Part shown: positions 46,347 through 55,060 of the stretch, in pieces | Layout: the number at the start of each line of letters is the position of its first letter | Position numbering within the stretch: position 1 is the first letter of the stretch | Source of the DNA: Litorimonas taeanensis | Lineage (GTDB): Bacteria > Pseudomonadota > Alphaproteobacteria > Caulobacterales > Maricaulaceae | Reading direction: 5' to 3' | DNA: 64,000 bases | Assembly (NCBI RefSeq): GCF_003634015.1 | Contig: NZ_RBII01000001.1 | Location: 62,001-126,000, forward strand | Made by a program: the position numbers and the translations under genes | The notes under the pieces: generated by a model | The model's database searches: none | What the model was told of the DNA's origin: nothing | The model's input: only the letters and a program-made list of their open reading frames with translations

Positions 46347-47276
46347 ATGCAACAGAGCTTAACAATCGGAACGCGTGGTTCTCCACTGGCGTTATATCAG
46401 GCCTATTTGGTGCAACGCCTATTGGTTGAGAAAACGGGTATGACACCCGACCAATTCCCAGTGAAAATTCTCAAGACCTCAGGAGATCGCCTGAAAGGCC
46501 ATTTGAGCGCATTTGGTGGTAAAGGGCTTTTCACGAAAGAACTCGAAGAAGCATTGGTTACGGGTGAAATTGACCTAGCGGTCCATTCTATGAAGGATGT
46601 TCCCACCGTTGGACAGGACAGTTTAGAAATTACAGCGATTTTGGAACGTGAAGATCCCAGAGATGCTTTCATTTCTAAAAAATACGAACGTCTTGCAGAT
46701 CTCCCCAAAGGGGCTTTAGTCGGAACTGCCTCTATCCGCCGGCGAGCGCAGCTCTCTGCTATGCGGCCTGATATCAAATTTGACCTTCTGCGCGGGAATG
46801 TTGGAACGCGTCTACAAAAATTGAGTGATGGCGTTTGTGATGCAACTTTCCTTGCTTGCGCTGGGCTCAAGCGCCTCGAACAAGAGCATGAGATCACAGA
46901 AATTATAGACACGGATCGTATGTTGCCCGCACCAGCGCAAGGCGCGATTGGTATTGAGACCCGTAAAGCGGATACCTCGGCAACAGCGCTGATTAAGCCT
47001 CTAAACTGTAAGGCCACTGAATTGGCGATTACTGCCGAGCGGGCGTTCCTTCGGGCTTTGGATGGCTCTTGCCGCACGCCTATCGCCGCATTGGCTGTTT
47101 GGGACGGAGAGACAATGGTCTTTAAAGGCGAGGTCATTGCAAAAGATGGTTCCGCGAGATTTTCAAACGCCGATCAAATGCCTTTATCCTCAACAATAGA
47201 GGCTTATGATTTCGGCTATCGTTTGGGCGAAGCTGTGAAACAAGCGGCAGGCCCTCATATAGACTGGGATGAATAA
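46347..47276 (+). CDS. hemC: hydroxymethylbilane synthase (porphobilinogen deaminase)
   Basis: A 309-residue enzyme of tetrapyrrole synthesis that joins four porphobilinogens. The cysteine that holds the dipyrromethane cofactor is in LDGSCRTPIA, and GTRGSPLALYQA and AVHSMKDVPT are typical. It overlaps hemD by eight bases. Confidence 0.97.
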   Translation: MQQSLTIGTRGSPLALYQAYLVQRLLVEKTGMTPDQFPVKILKTSGDRLKGHLSAFGGKGLFTKELEEALVTGEIDLAVHSMKDVPTVGQDSLEITAILEREDPRDAFISKKYERLADLPKGALVGTASIRRRAQLSAMRPDIKFDLLRGNVGTRLQKLSDGVCDATFLACAGLKRLEQEHEITEIIDTDRMLPAPAQGAIGIETRKADTSATALIKPLNCKATELAITAERAFLRALDGSCRTPIAALAVWDGETMVFKGEVIAKDGSARFSNADQMPLSSTIEAYDFGYRLGEAVKQAAGPHIDWDE

Positions 47277-47991
47277 GTTTCAAAATATGCCGCCCACTAT
47301 ATGGGTTAGTCAGAGTTTGCCGCGCGCTGAAACTACGGCCAGCCAATTTAGGCTTATAGGGGTGGAGCCTGTGATCGCCCCAGCATTGAAAATAGAAACA
47401 TTGCCAGATGAAAGAGAGCTGCCGCCATCGGGCACTGTTCTTATTTTCACTTCACGTCACGGCGTGTCAGCTTTTTCGGGCAAACATGATGCGCGTGAAT
47501 TTGAAGTTGTTTGTGTTGGTGATGCAACGGCCTCGCTTGCAAGAGAAAAAGGTTTCTACAAAGTCAGCTCAGCGCAGGGCGATGCCAAAGATGTCATTGC
47601 ATGGATAAAGAAAACAGTCCCTGACTCGACATATATTATGCATTGCACAGGCCCTCATGCGGGGCGTTCTATTATCGAGTCACTGCGTCAGCTTGGGTAC
47701 AAGGCTGATTGGAAGGATTATTATATTTCTAAACCGCACTCAAATTTGCCGTTAAAGGCAGGTGGGTTTGATTATATTACGGTCTATTCCCCTATGGCGG
47801 CCAGAGTGATTTCCGCGCATCTTGGGTCAAGCCCAATAGCAGGAACGACGATACTGTCCATTAGTGAGACAACAGACACTGCACTTGGGCGTATAGGCAC
47901 TGAGCGGCGGTTAGTAGCCAAAGCCCCAAATCAAGATGCGATGGAAGAGGCGCTTCGGCTTGATTTGCAGATTAGAAAAGGCCTAAGCTAG
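47269..47991 (+). CDS. hemD: uroporphyrinogen-III synthase
   Basis: A 240-residue two-lobed protein, poorly conserved as usual for HemD. TSRHGVSAF in the first lobe, CTGPHAGRSI in the hinge region and VYSPMAARVI in the second support the call, as does its place between hemC and the Mic60-like and hemY genes. It closes the ring of hydroxymethylbilane. Confidence 0.9.
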   Translation: MNKFQNMPPTIWVSQSLPRAETTASQFRLIGVEPVIAPALKIETLPDERELPPSGTVLIFTSRHGVSAFSGKHDAREFEVVCVGDATASLAREKGFYKVSSAQGDAKDVIAWIKKTVPDSTYIMHCTGPHAGRSIIESLRQLGYKADWKDYYISKPHSNLPLKAGGFDYITVYSPMAARVISAHLGSSPIAGTTILSISETTDTALGRIGTERRLVAKAPNQDAMEEALRLDLQIRKGLS

Positions 47992-47994
47992 ATT

Positions 47995-48897
47995 ATGGAT
48001 GAACGTGATTTAAATGACGATGACGGGATTGAAGTCGAGGTAGAAGTTGAACCCCATACGGAGCACGACTCGGATAGTATAGAAGAGCCGCCTTCCAAAA
48101 AAGGTTTGGGAATTATTCCTGTTACATTGCTTTTTGCTCTCGCGACTATTTTAGGGGCGCTTGGCGGGGCGTATGGCGCGCAATATTTTACCCCTAAACC
48201 AGATATATCGGCGACTGATACGAAAATAAACCGCACCATTGCCGACGCCGAAGATAGGTTAAATAACCAGATAGAGGGAATACAGTCTGAACTGGGTACG
48301 TTAAGGGCTGAAACCTTACAATTGCAAGCTAACCAAAACGCTGTATCTCTGCCAGATGAAAGCCAAATCACCTCTCTCTTGATACGAGTTGAAGCGTTAG
48401 AAAACAGTCCGCAACCTCGCTTGCCTGAAATTGACGAGGCGACTTTAGTGGCCCTTCAGCAAGCTCAGAAGGATGGTTTTTCTTGGCCAGATGTTTCGGA
48501 GCTCAAAGCTCGTCTAGGTGCTTTGGAAAGCGAAAAAGAGACGCTACAGGGCCAAGTTGAAACTTTGGCAAATAGCTTAATCACTTTATCCGAAAACCCG
48601 GCTCCAGTGACAGCGGAACCCGTATATATCGTGACGGATACATCCTTCCCGAAACAGGCTTTGCTTGATGCCGTTTTTAAACAAAATGAAGAAAAAGGTT
48701 TTTTATCTAAAGCGTTGAGCAAGCATATACAGGTTAGAGGGCCAAATGACCCCGTGGCATTAATTGAGACCATAGAGACGGCTTTGGCGCGTGATGATCT
48801 TAGGGCTGCTTTACGGGCTTTTGACGCACTACCAGAAAATATCCGCTCTGTTGGGCAAAACTGGCGCGAGGCAGTGGCCCGTGCCAGAAATGAGTAA
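47995..48897 (+). CDS. alphaproteobacterial mitofilin (Mic60)-like inner-membrane protein
   Basis: A 300-residue protein with an acidic cytoplasmic N-terminus (about 38 residues), one helix at about 40-64 (PVTLLFALATILGALGGAYGA), a predicted coiled coil around 75-205, and a C-terminal domain of about 90 residues. Alphaproteobacterial Mic60 homologues, encoded next to hemY, have this layout and are implicated in shaping inner-membrane folds. Its start is 3 bp after hemD. It is on the short side for the group, and sequence conservation outside the layout is low, so the call rests partly on context. Confidence 0.75.
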   Translation: MDERDLNDDDGIEVEVEVEPHTEHDSDSIEEPPSKKGLGIIPVTLLFALATILGALGGAYGAQYFTPKPDISATDTKINRTIADAEDRLNNQIEGIQSELGTLRAETLQLQANQNAVSLPDESQITSLLIRVEALENSPQPRLPEIDEATLVALQQAQKDGFSWPDVSELKARLGALESEKETLQGQVETLANSLITLSENPAPVTAEPVYIVTDTSFPKQALLDAVFKQNEEKGFLSKALSKHIQVRGPNDPVALIETIETALARDDLRAALRAFDALPENIRSVGQNWREAVARARNE

Positions 48898-48963
48898 TCT
48901 AAACTTTGAAGCGATATGCACTAATAACCTTGATGTGCCGCTTTTTGAAATGAGACAGATACA

Positions 48964-50505
48964 ATGACAAAATATGTAATGGCTTTTTTGATTTGCCTCG
49001 CCGCTCTCGCAGGGTTGATGCTTTATGTGGGAGATGATGCCACACTGACTTTGACCTCTTCTGCACAGAGTGGGGTTTTAATGATGAATCCGATTGTTTT
49101 GACTTGGCAAGCGGTGATTGTCTTGGGCACTGTGGGCGTTGTTTCTTTGATTTTGATTTGGTCTTTAATTTCTTGGCTTTGGCGCCTCCCGTCTCGTATT
49201 CGATCTGGTGTTGGTTTGCGCCGTCGGAATCAAGCCTTGGATGCAATGGAAGAGGCGCTTTTGGCGGGCGCAGATGGTGATGCCAGTAAAGCCAGAAAGA
49301 AGGCGGAACGGGCGCGGACACTTATCGGGTCAGAAGACCTAGGTCGAATTGTGAGCGCGCAATCGGCTGAAGCCTGCGGCGATAATACAGAAGCGGCGTC
49401 GCATTACACAGCCATGTTAACGTCAGAGAAAACTCGCTCTACAGGACAGCATGGTTTGGCGCGAACATTAATGGCCTGCGGCGATATTCACGGCGCGATA
49501 GAGCACGCGCAAGAAGCTTATGACTCCAATAAAAATGCACGCTGGGCTTTTGATATATTGTTCCAAGCGCAATTGGCTGATTATAATTGGGGACAAGCCT
49601 TGGAGGTTTTGGACCAAGGTGAGAAACGAAAGCATATTAGCAAAGATGTCGCCCGCCGTCGCCGAGCAGTATTATTAGCCGCGGAGGCTGACCGTATTGT
49701 TGAATCAGGTCAAAGCAAGCTCGCAACTGAATTGGCTGTTAAAGCCTCGACTACGACGCCTGAGTTTTCACCTGCTGTGGCTTTATCCGCAAAATTGTTG
49801 AAAATAGCTGGTGAGTCCAAAAAGGCGATTAACTTAATAGAGAAGGCTTGGGCAAAAAAACCTCATCCTGCCTTATCACTAGCGCTTTATGATCTGATAG
49901 AAGGGGAATCGAAACGCACACGCGGTAAACGTATCGATGCTCTTGTTCGGACAAACCCTAATCATAAAGAGTCTCATATGTTGCAGGCAGAAGAGAAACT
50001 GAGGGACGAAGACTATGTGGCTGCACTTTCGGTATTAGCGCCTTATTTAACATTAGATTCAGAAGAGGCCGCGCCCTCTGCTCGGTTATGTCAATTAGCA
50101 GGGCAAATTGAGGAAAAGCTTGGCAATATGTCGGATGCGCGCCTTTGGTATGAACGCTCCGCCACGGCGCCTTTGGAACCTGATTGGTCAGACCTTGACC
50201 CTGAAGGAGAGGCTTTTGATTATAGCGATGCGGATTGGCGCCGTCTTGCTTTTAGCTTTGGCGATACAGGTGAACTCATTCATCCGCGTTATGAAACAGG
50301 GGCCTCACGCCGCCGTGCGGGTTTATTAGAAGAGCATAGTTCTCAGGATGAAACCGAAGAGGATGTCATTCGCGATTTTGAAGATATTCAAAACACGGAC
50401 AGGACAGAAATAGACGTTGAGGAAGAGGTCGTTTTATCAGATGAAATAGTCAGTAAAGATGATCTATCCGCACGTTTGGATAGCCTGTTGGATAAACCCA
50501 AATGA
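48964..50505 (+). CDS. hemY: HemY-type TPR protein
   Basis: A 513-residue protein with two N-terminal helices (about 5-22 and 40-65), an arginine-rich link (LWRLPSRIRSGVG) typical of HemY_N, then TPR-like helical repeats to about residue 400 and an acidic tail. Its exact role in heme synthesis is unclear; it is encoded with hemC/hemD and may organise the pathway at the membrane. Confidence 0.88.
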   Translation: MTKYVMAFLICLAALAGLMLYVGDDATLTLTSSAQSGVLMMNPIVLTWQAVIVLGTVGVVSLILIWSLISWLWRLPSRIRSGVGLRRRNQALDAMEEALLAGADGDASKARKKAERARTLIGSEDLGRIVSAQSAEACGDNTEAASHYTAMLTSEKTRSTGQHGLARTLMACGDIHGAIEHAQEAYDSNKNARWAFDILFQAQLADYNWGQALEVLDQGEKRKHISKDVARRRRAVLLAAEADRIVESGQSKLATELAVKASTTTPEFSPAVALSAKLLKIAGESKKAINLIEKAWAKKPHPALSLALYDLIEGESKRTRGKRIDALVRTNPNHKESHMLQAEEKLRDEDYVAALSVLAPYLTLDSEEAAPSARLCQLAGQIEEKLGNMSDARLWYERSATAPLEPDWSDLDPEGEAFDYSDADWRRLAFSFGDTGELIHPRYETGASRRRAGLLEEHSSQDETEEDVIRDFEDIQNTDRTEIDVEEEVVLSDEIVSKDDLSARLDSLLDKPK

Positions 50506-50517
50506 AATTAAGTGACA

Positions 50518-50994
50518 TTAAGGGGCGTCATTGATTGGCGCATTAGGCGTTAAATCAATTGATCGGGTAAATTCATTAAAGCCACTGGCCTCATTGATCT
50601 TATCTATTGTATCAGGGGCATTTTTGTACTGGGCGGTCATGGCTTTATGGTCTCTTATGAGAGCTTGTACGTCGCCTAGCACGATACGGGAGCGGATAAG
50701 GCGTATCCAGCCTTCTTCATTGTCAGGAGCCTCTGAGAGCCTAGCGGCTAACCCATCAACCATGGCAAGAATATCGGATTGCGTGACTTCTGCCGGAGAT
50801 TGAGTGACGGGCGTTGAGGGACGGGTCTGTGGTTGAACAGGCGTTCCGAGGAGAGCATACAGGCTGAGTGATGCTCCTATAAAACCTAGCATAAATAATG
50901 ATACCGTGAGGGAGTTTTTACCGCCTTTAAGAAATGGCGTTACCAAGAACAGGGCAACGGCAAGGGCGATAATTATGGGGAGAATCCAAATCAT
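50518..50994 (-). CDS. short CcmI/CycH-like cytochrome c maturation protein
   Basis: A 158-residue protein with two membrane helices (about 1-20 and 31-50), a proline-rich linker, then one TPR-like stretch (DGLAARLSEAPDNEEGWIRLIRSR) like the start of the CcmI periplasmic domain. Full CcmI proteins carry a longer TPR domain that binds apocytochrome c. It overlaps ccmH by four bases and ends the ccm group. Confidence 0.78.
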   Translation of the reverse strand: MIWILPIIIALAVALFLVTPFLKGGKNSLTVSLFMLGFIGASLSLYALLGTPVQPQTRPSTPVTQSPAEVTQSDILAMVDGLAARLSEAPDNEEGWIRLIRSRIVLGDVQALIRDHKAMTAQYKNAPDTIDKINEASGFNEFTRSIDLTPNAPINDAP

Positions 50995-51404
50995 TTAATC
51001 GAGGTTTCTTCTTTATCAGTAGTCTGACTCCGTTTTTTTGAACCGGATATAAAAAACCAGGTGAGTCCAACAATCAGAATTAAAAAGGGAAGCCCCCACA
51101 GGGGGTAGGTGTTTCTTTGTACGGGCGGTTTTAAGAGAACATAATCCCCATAAGTCTCGCGCATAAAGGCGATGACATCCGCGTTACTGTCGCCAGCTAT
51201 CAAACGCTTTTTGACGAGTTTTCGCATGTCTTGGGCCAAAGGTGCATCCGATTCATCTATGGATTGATTTTGGCAAACCACACACCGAAGCGACTGGCCA
51301 ATCTCTCTGGCACGGGCATCAAGTTCTGCCCCGTTTACTTGGGAAAAAGCAGAGGGGCCTAAGAGGAAAAAGGCGACGAAGAGGCATGAAAAGAATGACC
51401 GCAT
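50991..51404 (-). CDS. ccmH: cytochrome c maturation thiol protein CcmH
   Basis: A 137-residue protein with signal peptide and C-terminal helix. The redox motif RCVVCQNQSI holds the two cysteines that reduce apocytochrome c, followed by LAQDMRKLVKKRL. The ATG shares a base with the ccmG stop (TAATG), which fixes this start. Confidence 0.95.
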   Translation of the reverse strand: MRSFFSCLFVAFFLLGPSAFSQVNGAELDARAREIGQSLRCVVCQNQSIDESDAPLAQDMRKLVKKRLIAGDSNADVIAFMRETYGDYVLLKPPVQRNTYPLWGLPFLILIVGLTWFFISGSKKRSQTTDKEETSIK

Positions 51405-51928
51405 TATTCTGCCTGTAAGGATTCGATGAGCGGTTTCAAAACAGTTTCCCAATCCTTCTCTGTTATATCTCCCGAATGTTTATAGCGAATGCGGCCTTGT
51501 TTGTCCGTTATGAAAGTCTCAGGGGCCGCAGTAACACCTAGAGAAATGGCTAGAGTGCTGTCAGGGTCGAAAATTATAGAATCATAGGGATTCCCTTGGC
51601 GCGCTAGCCAAGTAATGGCTTTGTCTCGTTCGTCGCGCCAATTATGCCCGATTAGCCGAACCGTTTCAGTCTCTGCAATATTCATTAAAACGGGATGCTC
51701 TACTATGCACGTCACACACCAAGAGCCAAACACGTTAATCAAGCTGACTTGATTTTGAATATCGCTTTTAGAGTGCTGAGTTTCAGGTTCATATAGGGTA
51801 GGTAGGGAAAATTCAGGGAATGGCTGATCAATCAGCATATCTTCCATTCGCCGTGGGTCATTAGTTAAGCCAATCGCGAGCGCTATAGCAATGACGCCAA
51901 AAACAATCAGAGGGATAAGGCCGCGCAT
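51404..51928 (-). CDS. ccmG: cytochrome c maturation thioredoxin-like protein CcmG/DsbE
   Basis: A 174-residue protein with an N-terminal membrane anchor and a periplasmic thioredoxin fold. The active site is GSWCVTCIVEHP (C-x-x-C), and a cis-proline segment APETFITD follows. The start at 51928 abuts the ccmF stop. It passes electrons to CcmH. Confidence 0.95.
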   Translation of the reverse strand: MRGLIPLIVFGVIAIALAIGLTNDPRRMEDMLIDQPFPEFSLPTLYEPETQHSKSDIQNQVSLINVFGSWCVTCIVEHPVLMNIAETETVRLIGHNWRDERDKAITWLARQGNPYDSIIFDPDSTLAISLGVTAAPETFITDKQGRIRYKHSGDITEKDWETVLKPLIESLQAE

Positions 51929-53853
51929 TATGATGAAGCCACTTCTTTGTGAGAAGGGGTGCGCAATCCCAGTAAGGATAAGAAGCCTGCGAGAGCCATC
52001 AAGAGCGCGCCCAACCAAATCCATGTCACCGCTGGGTGGTAATTGGCTCTCACAATATAACCGTCTTCAGGGTTGCCCTCGCCAAGGGCAGCAAAAACGG
52101 TCGAGAAAGGCGCAAAATGAAATCCAGCTTCTGTCGTTATCATGTCACGCACGGGGTAAAATCTTTGCTCTGTTTGGAGGGTATCAACGAGTTTTCCACG
52201 CTTCTTTACGGAAACTTCACCGCGTCGGAACCCGTAATTTTGATTTTGTCCTGTTTTGATTGAGTTAAGTGTGAAGCTATAGCCAGCGACGTTTAATGTT
52301 TCATTGGGTTTAATGCGCCCTATGGTGTCATCAGCCCAAACGCTCATGATGACGGCACCTGCTGTTAAAACCGCCATGCCAAGGTGAGCTGTGAAAAACG
52401 CATATAAATTATATTTTGCGGGACGAGCGAGTTGCCCAATAGGGCGACGTTTTAAAAACGCTTTTATGGCGCCATAGGCCAAATAAGCCGCGAGGGTTAA
52501 GCCTAAGCCGCCGAGAACAGAATTCCCAAACATAGCGGCGAATGTGATAATAATGACGGCGCCTATCAGGCTGATAATGGCAAAACGTTTGAGGGTCTTT
52601 AGACTATCCCCTTGCCATTTTAACAAAGGCGCGGCGCCCATAAACACGATAAGAACAGACATAATGGGGGCAAATGTCAGGTCAAAATATGGGGCCCCAA
52701 CACTGATTTTATCGCCAGTGAAAGCATCCATAATCAGAGGATAAAATGTGCCAAGAAATACTGTTGCCGTTGCGGTGGCCAATAGAAGATTGTTCAGCAC
52801 AAGGCCACCTTCGCGTGAGAGGCGGTCAAACTCTGCCCGTCTTACAAGTGTCTTTGACCGCAGGGCATAAAGGCCTAAAGCCCCGCCTGTAGACAATAAA
52901 AGTAGCGCTAGAATGTAGACACCGCGTTCAGGATCTACTGCAAAGGCGTGGACACTGACTAATACGCCAGACCGGACAACGAAGGTTCCAACAAGGCTTA
53001 GGGAAAAAGCCGTGATGGCGAGCAAGACCGTCCAATGGGCTAGGTTTTGTTTTCGTTCCATCACAAGGATTGAATGCAAAAGCGCCGTCCCGATGAGCCA
53101 AGGCATGAAAGAGACATTTTCAACGGGGTCCCACATCCACCAGCCGCCCCAGCCCAATTCATAATAGGCCCAAAGCGAACCCATGGCGATTCCAAGCGTT
53201 AAGAAGCTCCATGACAGAAGAGACCAAGGTTTAAGGGCGCGTGCCCAATCTCTATCAATCTTTCCAGAGATGAGCGCTGCAACAGCCATTGAGAAGGCCA
53301 ATGAATACCCTACATACCCCATGTAAAGTAGTGGTGGATGTATGGCGAGGCCAGGGTCCTGGAGGAGAGGGTTTAGACCATTGCCATCTATGGGCGCCGG
53401 AAAGATTCGCTCGAACGGATTAGACGTAAAAAGAATAAAGCTGATAAAGCCCACGCCTAATAGACCTTGTATGGCTAGGGTACGGGCCCGCAAAACAGGC
53501 GGTAAGCGTTTAGAAAAGACAGAAAACAAAAACCCATAGAGGCCTAGCATGACCATCCAAAGCAATATTGACCCTTCATGATTTCCCCATACGCCTGAAA
53601 TTTTATAAATTAACGGTTTTAAACTGTGGGAATGTGATGCTGCGAGTTTAACGGAGAAATCTGATGAGAGAAATGAATAGGTCAGAGCCGTAAAACAGGC
53701 GATAAGCAAATAGAACTGAACCCGCGCGGCGTAATCGCCGAATGACATAAAGTCAGATTTATTGTTTGCTGCACCGTAAAGCGGAATCATACATTGCGCG
53801 ATAGCTGTGAACAACGCGGCAATAAGACAAAAATGACCGATTTCTGCAATCAT
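51928..53853 (-). CDS. ccmF: heme lyase subunit CcmF
   Basis: A 641-residue protein with about 14 helices. The heme-handling WWD motif GWGGWWMWDPVEN is present, as are periplasmic histidine regions such as HPPLLYMGYVG. It attaches heme to the CXXCH of apocytochrome c. The ccmE gene usually just upstream is not here, and ccmABCD are not in the window. Confidence 0.96.
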   Translation of the reverse strand: MIAEIGHFCLIAALFTAIAQCMIPLYGAANNKSDFMSFGDYAARVQFYLLIACFTALTYSFLSSDFSVKLAASHSHSLKPLIYKISGVWGNHEGSILLWMVMLGLYGFLFSVFSKRLPPVLRARTLAIQGLLGVGFISFILFTSNPFERIFPAPIDGNGLNPLLQDPGLAIHPPLLYMGYVGYSLAFSMAVAALISGKIDRDWARALKPWSLLSWSFLTLGIAMGSLWAYYELGWGGWWMWDPVENVSFMPWLIGTALLHSILVMERKQNLAHWTVLLAITAFSLSLVGTFVVRSGVLVSVHAFAVDPERGVYILALLLLSTGGALGLYALRSKTLVRRAEFDRLSREGGLVLNNLLLATATATVFLGTFYPLIMDAFTGDKISVGAPYFDLTFAPIMSVLIVFMGAAPLLKWQGDSLKTLKRFAIISLIGAVIIITFAAMFGNSVLGGLGLTLAAYLAYGAIKAFLKRRPIGQLARPAKYNLYAFFTAHLGMAVLTAGAVIMSVWADDTIGRIKPNETLNVAGYSFTLNSIKTGQNQNYGFRRGEVSVKKRGKLVDTLQTEQRFYPVRDMITTEAGFHFAPFSTVFAALGEGNPEDGYIVRANYHPAVTWIWLGALLMALAGFLSLLGLRTPSHKEVASS

Positions 53854-53915
53854 GCGGGTTTATAACCCTTTCGTCGCCGAAAGCTATTGCGACACTTTCG
53901 GCATTAAAGGGTGGG

Positions 53916-54218
53916 TTAACCTGCGGCGTTATAAAGCAGGGGAATTACATACCCTTTCACCCACATTAAAATGAGGAATAAAAGAAGAAAGGCGATATCA
54001 AATCCGCCCATTGACGGGATGAGACGGCGGAGAGGATTGAGTAAGGGTTCAACAATAGATCGGCAAAGCTGGAAAATCTGACCCATAACAGGATTGCGTA
54101 AATTCACGACATTAAAGGCAATCAACCAGCTGAAAATCATGTAAACAATTAAGATAAACTGGAGGATTCCGACGGCAGGACTTAAAAAATAGGCAATAAT
54201 GGATTGTAATGGACTCAT
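53916..54218 (-). CDS. yggT: YggT family membrane protein
   Basis: A 100-residue protein with two or three helices. The family segment PLLNPLRRLIPSMGGFDIAFLLLFLIL is recognisable by PLRRLIP. Members are linked to cell shape, division or osmotic stress, with no clear biochemical role. Confidence 0.9.
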   Translation of the reverse strand: MSPLQSIIAYFLSPAVGILQFILIVYMIFSWLIAFNVVNLRNPVMGQIFQLCRSIVEPLLNPLRRLIPSMGGFDIAFLLLFLILMWVKGYVIPLLYNAAG

Positions 54219-54305
54219 GATAATCTCTTCTAGTCGCTGGGTTTAGGGTGTGCGTCTCACCTGATATCGATATGTGTGGAGAATGACCTTAGAATTGCCG
54301 TGTGC

Positions 54306-54797
54306 TTAAGAACTACAAAGGTGGCTTTTTACGACGGCTCCAGCCTTGCCCATATCAACACGTCCCGCAAAATCCGTCTTTAGTTGGGCCATAATTTTAC
54401 CCATATCTTTCAAGCAGGTTGCGCCGCTGTCTTCGACTATCTTCGCTATGGCGTCTTTAAGTTCTGCTTCTGATAAAGGTTGCGGCATGAACTCACGTAC
54501 GATTTCAATTTCGGTGCGTTCACGTTCAGCAAGTTCAGGGCGGCCATTATCATCATATGTTTTCGCGCTTTCTTGGCGCTGCTTGACCATTTTTGCTAGA
54601 ATAGACAATATTTCAGCATCTGAGATGCCTTCGCAACGATCTTCAGCGCGCGCGGCAATATCCCGGTCTTTTACAGCTGCATTGACTAAACGCAGCGTTG
54701 AGACTCTGACCGAATCTTTCGCGCGCATCGCGTCTTTGGTGTTTTCTGATAATGTATCCCGTAAAGGGGTGGCTGGCACAGGCATAAAAATTTTCAC
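54306..54797 (-). CDS. yqeY: GatB/YqeY domain protein
   Basis: A 163-residue YqeY-type protein, resembling the tRNA-binding tail of GatB. It shows STLRLVNAAVKDRDIAAR, MVKQRQESAKTY and REFMPQPLSEAEL. In other bacteria it is associated with amidation of tRNA, but the free-standing form is poorly studied. The start is GTG; a later start near MPVPATPL is possible. Confidence 0.9.
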   Translation of the reverse strand: MKIFMPVPATPLRDTLSENTKDAMRAKDSVRVSTLRLVNAAVKDRDIAARAEDRCEGISDAEILSILAKMVKQRQESAKTYDDNGRPELAERERTEIEIVREFMPQPLSEAELKDAIAKIVEDSGATCLKDMGKIMAQLKTDFAGRVDMGKAGAVVKSHLCSS

Positions 54798-54837
54798 GTA
54801 GCGACCCGCATGGCAGGCCCTTTAAAGCTCAAACACT

Positions 54838-54885
54838 GTTAGGCAGTATATCCTAACGCAGGCTAGTATATAGGCTTCCTGCGTT
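54838..54885. promoter_or_regulatory. overlapping inverted repeats between yqeY and carA
   Basis: GTTAGG-N8-CCTAAC (54838-54857) overlaps AACGCAGG-N15-CCTGCGTT (54855-54885), with both arms of each perfect. They lie in the 263-bp divergent gap and could be operators or an RNA structure in the yqeY leader. Confidence 0.4.
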
Positions 54886-55001
54886 CTGCCAAGGTGTGAA
54901 ACAGAGCCGAATGACAGTTGCGCACAGCTCTACTCACCGAAATGCAGTGTTAGGTTGAAATAAGTAATTCTCGCTTGAAAAATAGACTACTATCCTTAAA
55001 A

Positions 55002-55029
55002 GCCTGCAAAGTTTGGCTTGTTCGCAGGC
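55002..55029 (+). promoter_or_regulatory. hairpin in the carA leader
   Basis: GCCTGC (55002-55007) pairs with GCAGGC (55024-55029) around a 16-nt loop, 31 bp before the carA ATG, and is followed by CCGTTTT. It resembles a weak attenuator hairpin. A TGTTCGC box at 55019-55025 lies in the loop and 3' arm. Confidence 0.35.
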
Positions 55030-55060
55030 CCGTTTTGAACAGAGGCAAGGAAATCGCGTC

